In this document: one piece after another, positions 40,701 to 44,344 of the stretch
Layout of the letters: every line of letters begins with the position of its first letter
How positions within the stretch are numbered: the first letter of the stretch is position 1
DNA from: Polaromonas sp. CF318
Lineage (GTDB): Bacteria > Pseudomonadota > Gammaproteobacteria > Burkholderiales > Burkholderiaceae_C
Assembly (NCBI RefSeq): GCF_000282655.1
Contig: NZ_AKIV01000011.1
Coordinates: forward strand, 1 to 44,344
Direction of reading: 5' to 3'
Length of the DNA: 44,344 nt
The notes under the pieces: generated by a model
Told to the model about the DNA's origin: nothing
Database searches by the model: none
The model's input: only the letters and a program-made list of their open reading frames with translations
Position numbers and translations under genes: made by a program

Positions 40701-43700
40701 TGGTCGACGAACAGCTGCTGCCGGTGGCGCAGACCCGGGTCCGCGTGAAGGGTCCGCTGGGCGCACGCTTTGAACTCACCGTCAACGGCCAGCCCGTGCC
40801 CGCGACGCAGGTCGGCAAGAAGAGCAGCCTGGAGAAAAACAAGGTCCTGGCCTGGGAATACATAGGCGTGGACCTCAAGCCCGGCCGCAACACCCTGGCC
40901 GTGCGCGCCCTCGACGGTTTCGGCAATGCCCGCGGCACGGCGCAGATCACGGTGCGCGTGCCCGGTGCGCTGGCCAAGATCGAGGTCGCCGCGCCCGCGC
41001 AGTTGATCGCCGACGGCGCCACTGCCGTGCCCGTGACCATTTCGCTGCGCGACGCGCAAGGCCTGCCCGTGGCCGTGCGCACCCAGGTCAGCCTGCAGGC
41101 CAGCCAGGGCCAGTGGCAGACGCCCGACCTCGACGCGCGCCAGCCCGGCACCCAGGTGTTTGTCGAAGGCGGCGAAGGCCGCTTCCTGCTGCTGCCGCCG
41201 GCCCAGCCCGGCAAGGCCGAACTCACCATCACCAGCGGCACCGTCAAGTCCGTGTCGCCCATCGAGTTCATGCCCAACCTGCGGCCCATGATCGCCGCCG
41301 GCATCGTGGAAGGCACGATCAACCTGCGCAGCCTCAACCCTTCGGCGCTGCGGCCCGCGCAAAGCGGCGACGTGTTCGAGCGCCAGATCCAGAGCACCTC
41401 GCGCGGCTTCTCCGGCGGCAAGGGCGAGGCCGCCGCGCGCACGGCGCTGTTCCTCAAGGGCAAGGTGCTGGGCTCCTCGCTGCTGACGCTGGCCTACGAC
41501 TCCGACAAGCCTGGCGACACGGCGCTGTTCCGCGACATCCAGCCCGGCCAGTTCTACCCGGTCTACGGCGACTCGTCGGCGCGCGGCTTTGACGCGCAGT
41601 CCACCGGCAAGCTCTATGTGATGCTGCAAAACGGCAGCAACTACGCGCTGCTGGGCGACTACTCGACCCAGACCGACAACCAGGCGCGCCAGCTCACGCA
41701 GTATTCGCGCGCGCTGAACGGCGTGAAGGGCCGCTACCAGGACGGCGCGGTCACGGTGGAAGGCTTTGCCAGCCGCACCGCCACCACGCAGCTGGTGCAG
41801 GAATTCCGTGCCAACGGCACCTCCGGCCCCTTCCTGCTGAACATCAACGGCGTGGTCAACAGCCAGCAGGTCAACATCCTGACGCGCAACCGCAGCCAGG
41901 CCTCGGTCATCGTCAACGACACGCCGCTTACGCAGTTCACCGACTACGAGATCGAGCCCATGAGCGGCCGGCTGCTGCTCAAGGCGCCGGTGCCCAGCGT
42001 GGACCCCGACCTCAACCCCATCTTCGTGCGCGTGAGCTACTCGGTCGATTCCGGCGGCGCCAAACACACGGTCGCCGGCGCCGATGCCCGCGTGCAGGTC
42101 ACGCCGGCCGTGACGCTGGGCGCTTCGACGCTGCGCGACACCGACCCGGCCAACCGCCAGAACCTGGACGGCCTCAACGTGACGGCCAAGCTCGGCGAGA
42201 AGACCGTGGCCACCGGCGAGATCGCGCGCAGCAGCACCGACCTGCAGGGCAGCGGCTCGGGCCAGCGCGTCGAGATCCGCCACGAAGACCAGGCGCTGCA
42301 GGCGCGCGTCTGGGGCGCCAAGACCAGCGCCGGTTTCTACAACCCCAACAGCGTGCAGTCGGCCGGCCAGTCCGAATACGGTGCCAAGATCGGCTACGCG
42401 CTGGACGAGAAGAACCGCGTGGTCGGCGAAGCGCTGCGCACCGCCAACAGCGTGACCGGCGCGTCGCAGACCGGCGCCGAGCTCAAGCTGGAGCACAGCA
42501 TGGCCGGCAACGTCAAGGTGGAAGTCGGCGTGCGCTACAGCGCCGCCAACACGGCCGCAGCCCTGTCCGGCCCGGCCCTGCCGGGCTCCACCCAGCCGAT
42601 CGTTCCCTCGGCCACGGCGCTGGCGGCGGGATCCTCCGAAGAAGTCGGCACCACCACCGCGCGCGTCAAGGTGACGGTGCCCGTGCCCGACGTGCCGCAG
42701 GCCGACGTCTACGGCCTGGCCGAGTACGCCATCGACGGCAGCGGCGGCCGCGAAGTCGGCGTCGGCGGCAACTACGCCATCAACTCGACGACGCGCCTGT
42801 ATGCGCGCCACGACTTCATCAACAGCCTCAAGAGCATTTACACGCTCAACGCCTCGACCTCGCAGTACACCACCGTCGCCGGCATCAACACCGAACTGAC
42901 GGACAGCACGCAGCTGTTCAACGAATACCGCATGGGCGACAGCATCAACGGCCGCACCAGCGAAGCCGCCCTGGGCCTGCGCCGGCTCTGGCGCCTGGAC
43001 AACGGCGTTGGCCTGACGGCCAGCGTGCAGCGCATCAAGCCGATTTCCGGCGTGGTGGTCGACGACTCCAGCGCCGTGACGCTGGGCGCCGATTACACCG
43101 CCGCCGCCACCTGGAAGGCCTCGGGCCAGCTGCAGTGGCAGACTTCGACCAACTCGAGCAGCTGGCTGCTCACCGGCGCGCTGGCCAACAAGCTGGACGA
43201 CAGCTGGACATTGCTCAACCGCGGCCTTTACAGCGAGCAGTCCAACCTCGGCGCCGGCGGCGGCAAGCGCGAGCTCATCACCGCGCAGTCCGGCGTGGCT
43301 TACCGCCCGGTCGATACCGATAAGTGGAATGCCCTGGGCCGCATCGAATACAAAAAAGATTCCGACAGCACTCTGGGCCCGGGCCTGAGCCGCGACGAGT
43401 CCGGCCTGATCCTGTCCACCCACCTCAACGTGCAGCCCAACCGCCACTGGACCATGAGCGGGCGTTACGCCGCCAAGTGGGGCAGCGACCGCTCCAACGG
43501 CATCAGCAGCCGCTCCTTCACGCAGCTGATCGGCGGGCGCTCCACCTGGGACCTGACCGAGCGCTGGGACGTGAGCCTGCAGGCCTACCGCTTGTGGGGC
43601 AACGGCGCCGCCGAAACCGCCGTGGGCGCGGAAGTCGGCTACCTCGCCTGGAAGAACATGTGGGTGTCGGTGGGCTACAACGTCAAGGGTTTCAAGGCCG

Positions 43701-43834
43701 CGGACATGGCGGGCGAGGCCTATACCCAGCGCGGCCTCTATCTGCGTGTACGCTTCAAGTTTGACGAGAACGTTTTCGGCGAGCCTTCCGGCGCGGCCGC
43801 GGCGTCTCCTTCCCGCACGGCGGCCCTCCAATAA
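37787..43834 (+). CDS. Giant adhesin-like protein with predicted C-terminal outer-membrane barrel
   Basis: A 2015-residue protein. The start ATG at 37787 gives a good signal peptide (MLFRPLRKLLISCMLLLFWAAAQA); a TTG at 37742 lies inside a hairpin, and neither has a ribosome-binding site. Order: DUF11-like N-terminal modules with GTVISNTASATFVDAATG (about 29-46); a domain with ETGPNTGVFR (near 410-420); a CNA-B/SpaA-like module near 471-580 (PIAGATVQLIDVTG); a DUF11 module near 602; an SdrD-B-like module near 730-800 (GKVFADCSRNGVQDAGEPG); an Ala/Pro-rich linker near 880-970; Ig-like strands near 985-1165; and about 850 residues of alternating strands resembling an outer-membrane barrel (FYPVYGDSSARGFDAQ near 1255). 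The last strand ends LRVRFKF, with 19 residues after it. The overall function is unknown; surface display is inferred. Confidence 0.88.
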   Translation: MLFRPLRKLLISCMLLLFWAAAQAAPTPVGTVISNTASATFVDAATGLSVRINSNTVNTTVAALEALTLNASQNLLIGVGSSFTISHNLANTGNTATNYLVTASVAGGSAFTPLNLQVVLDVNGNGLVDAGEPVVPAGGVVPVAVGATAGLLITGQIPAGAVPGQTAQLSLRAVSQLQSATATNTDTLNLTNGAAVQVSYAASAATATQGVALNFTARATNNGNMAASPTNVSVNGAPAALFILRAPVPVNTAFTSAQPATNPGAQTLYHLTGAAAGSYVSAVPAGAVVDAVAWAIATLPQGGLFQGQFSVMVNSNAAGNVSGAAYADWTDAAAPLTTASNTVVLPLPAHAAGIFFYTNNSYTNRATQSIPGNALFVQTDASICNADPSTVGTVPVTIVSQLTGDSETYTAVETGPNTGVFRILPSVPTANAATHIVASGDGILEVLRNDTVTATITACGGISVSATTTLLVDPSGTVYNSTTNQPIAGATVQLIDVTGAGNGGTPGGPAVVFQMDGITPAPSVVVTAADGFYEFPLVLNSTYRLVITPPAGFTYPSRIPAALQPAGRLIDTPGSFGGNFLVAGVAVHFDVPMDPGATAGGLFIQKTANKKTAEIGDFVDYSVKLNNVSAAPLPATVVSDSLPAGFAYVRGTARLNGAALADPAGGAGPSLQFAVGTLAAGAQPVLTYRVRVGAGSQSGNGINTAQAASGAVRSNSSSVRVQVVGGVFSNKAYVIGKVFADCSRNGVQDAGEPGIPGVRIYLEDGTYAVTDEEGKYSFYGLESRTHVAKVDNITLPAGATLAVLNNRNAFDAGSRFADLTNGELHKADFAIAECSPGIREQIAARRKALGNASEITQAAGTLLQANRGAAAADSRTLPASGAMGLPGAQQNNAGSNAVAAAPLPGTLGAVGDTGGPTAPNARLPKPIYTPASVEPAQPAAPAGAEAPAAEQVLQPLEDLLPELDGTTGFVGLVDEQLLPVAQTRVRVKGPLGARFELTVNGQPVPATQVGKKSSLEKNKVLAWEYIGVDLKPGRNTLAVRALDGFGNARGTAQITVRVPGALAKIEVAAPAQLIADGATAVPVTISLRDAQGLPVAVRTQVSLQASQGQWQTPDLDARQPGTQVFVEGGEGRFLLLPPAQPGKAELTITSGTVKSVSPIEFMPNLRPMIAAGIVEGTINLRSLNPSALRPAQSGDVFERQIQSTSRGFSGGKGEAAARTALFLKGKVLGSSLLTLAYDSDKPGDTALFRDIQPGQFYPVYGDSSARGFDAQSTGKLYVMLQNGSNYALLGDYSTQTDNQARQLTQYSRALNGVKGRYQDGAVTVEGFASRTATTQLVQEFRANGTSGPFLLNINGVVNSQQVNILTRNRSQASVIVNDTPLTQFTDYEIEPMSGRLLLKAPVPSVDPDLNPIFVRVSYSVDSGGAKHTVAGADARVQVTPAVTLGASTLRDTDPANRQNLDGLNVTAKLGEKTVATGEIARSSTDLQGSGSGQRVEIRHEDQALQARVWGAKTSAGFYNPNSVQSAGQSEYGAKIGYALDEKNRVVGEALRTANSVTGASQTGAELKLEHSMAGNVKVEVGVRYSAANTAAALSGPALPGSTQPIVPSATALAAGSSEEVGTTTARVKVTVPVPDVPQADVYGLAEYAIDGSGGREVGVGGNYAINSTTRLYARHDFINSLKSIYTLNASTSQYTTVAGINTELTDSTQLFNEYRMGDSINGRTSEAALGLRRLWRLDNGVGLTASVQRIKPISGVVVDDSSAVTLGADYTAAATWKASGQLQWQTSTNSSSWLLTGALANKLDDSWTLLNRGLYSEQSNLGAGGGKRELITAQSGVAYRPVDTDKWNALGRIEYKKDSDSTLGPGLSRDESGLILSTHLNVQPNRHWTMSGRYAAKWGSDRSNGISSRSFTQLIGGRSTWDLTERWDVSLQAYRLWGNGAAETAVGAEVGYLAWKNMWVSVGYNVKGFKAADMAGEAYTQRGLYLRVRFKFDENVFGEPSGAAAASPSRTAALQ

Positions 43835-44344
43835 TGATGCTTCTTCAGTGCCCCGTTTTCCGTTTGCCGCGCAAGCCGGTGTTTTCACGCGGCCCGGCTC
43901 GCGCCGCATGGGCCGCCGCCTTGCTGCTGCTGGCCGCGCCCTGGGCGGCGGCGCAGACGACTTTTAATTACACCGGCGCGGTGCAGACCTACACCGTGCC
44001 CGCAGGCGCGGGCGGGGTGACTATCCAGGCCAACGGCGCGGGCGGCGGCAGCGGCGGCAACGACTCCAATGGCTGGGGCGGCGCAGGCGGCGCGGGTGCG
44101 CGGGCCACCGGCACTTACTATGCGGCACCGGGAACGGTGCTGAATATTTATGTGGGGCAAGGCGGCCGGGCGGGCAACACCTCGCAAGGGGCCTTCACCT
44201 GCGCCAACGCTGCCGGCGCGGGCGGCCTGGCCGGCGGTGCCACAGGGTTTGCGGGCGGCTCCGGCGGCCAGGCCGGTTGCGATGGCTGGTCCGGCGGCGG
44301 CGCCGGCGGGGGAGCGGCCAGTGTGGTGGCCACGGCCGCCAATG
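43834..44344 (+). CDS. Glycine-rich secreted protein, N-terminal part (cut by window edge)
   Basis: At least 170 residues, running past the window. The ATG (43834) shares one base with the giant gene's stop (TAATG); a second ATG follows directly. A long signal peptide (hydrophobic ALLLLAAPWAAA near 28-40, cleavage after AAAQ) is followed by a short module TTFNYTGAVQTYTVPAG, then a Gly/Ala/Asn/Ser-rich stretch (ANGAGGGSGGNDSNGWGG and similar) with two Cys in the part seen. This GVTIQANGAGGG type of Gly-rich beta region occurs in secreted and wall-less filament proteins. Coupled translation suggests it works with the giant barrel protein, perhaps as its exported or exposed substrate. The C-terminus is not visible. 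Confidence 0.85.
   Translation, partial: MMLLQCPVFRLPRKPVFSRGPARAAWAAALLLLAAPWAAAQTTFNYTGAVQTYTVPAGAGGVTIQANGAGGGSGGNDSNGWGGAGGAGARATGTYYAAPGTVLNIYVGQGGRAGNTSQGAFTCANAAGAGGLAGGATGFAGGSGGQAGCDGWSGGGAGGGAASVVATAAN

Noticed and set aside
35060..43909. A continuous open frame of almost 3000 codons on the minus strand across three plus-strand genes
   Set aside because: It runs antisense through genes with clear signal peptides and known domains, is Gly/Arg/Ala/His-rich, and reflects the codon bias of GC-rich sequence rather than a protein.

Overview
The window is a high-GC, densely coded stretch of bacterial chromosome. Gene content and style suggest a betaproteobacterium of the Burkholderiales, most likely family Comamonadaceae (Polaromonas/Rhodoferax/Variovorax-like). 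The signs are a hemE of proteobacterial type, many LysE-type exporters, MocR- and Lrp-type regulators, a DUF4080-like radical SAM protein, and an intergenic palindromic element of the kind I associate with this family. This assignment is from recognition, not from a database search. I see no rRNA, tRNA, CRISPR array, transposase, integrase or phage module.

Layout. 1-5.7 kb: the start of hemE (minus strand), a small unknown protein, a GAF-PAS-PAS-GGDEF-EAL cyclic-di-GMP protein, a small RRM-like protein and a SAM methyltransferase. 5.7-10.1 kb: a palindromic repeat, a lipoprotein, then a minus-strand run of a DsbD/ScsB-like reductase, a Tat-type single-Cys redoxin and a CoA-binding protein. 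10.1-15.3 kb: a B12-binding radical SAM protein, a creatininase-family amidohydrolase, and an SPFH (prohibitin-like) membrane protein translationally coupled to an SH3-like protein of unknown function. 15.4-24.1 kb: a response regulator/histidine kinase pair (GTGA overlap), an Lrp/AsnC regulator, a PQQ-type sugar dehydrogenase lipoprotein, a transglutaminase-like protein resembling Bacillus Tgl, a histidine phosphatase, and a JmjC-like cupin next to a GNAT-like protein.

24.1-33.9 kb: eleven tightly packed minus-strand genes that look like an amino-acid or amine export and catabolism island. It has three LysE-family exporters, one EamA exporter, a threonine-dehydratase-like enzyme, an aminotransferase, PhzF, GST, a VOC protein, an ABM protein and a small cupin. 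A MocR-type regulator is transcribed divergently. The intergenic region between it and the first LysE gene holds a perfect 12-bp inverted repeat overlapping a predicted promoter, so the regulator probably controls itself and the exporter operon.

33.9-44.3 kb: after a 518-bp gene-free region with two hairpins, a promoter and a long structured leader comes a cell-surface cluster. It encodes a small secreted DUF11-like protein, an 880-aa secreted DUF11-repeat protein, two tandem hairpins, a 2015-aa protein with adhesin-like domains fused to a very large predicted outer-membrane barrel, and the start of a coupled glycine-rich secreted protein that runs off the window. This is the best candidate for an undescribed system: a surface fibre or sheath with its own outer-membrane component.
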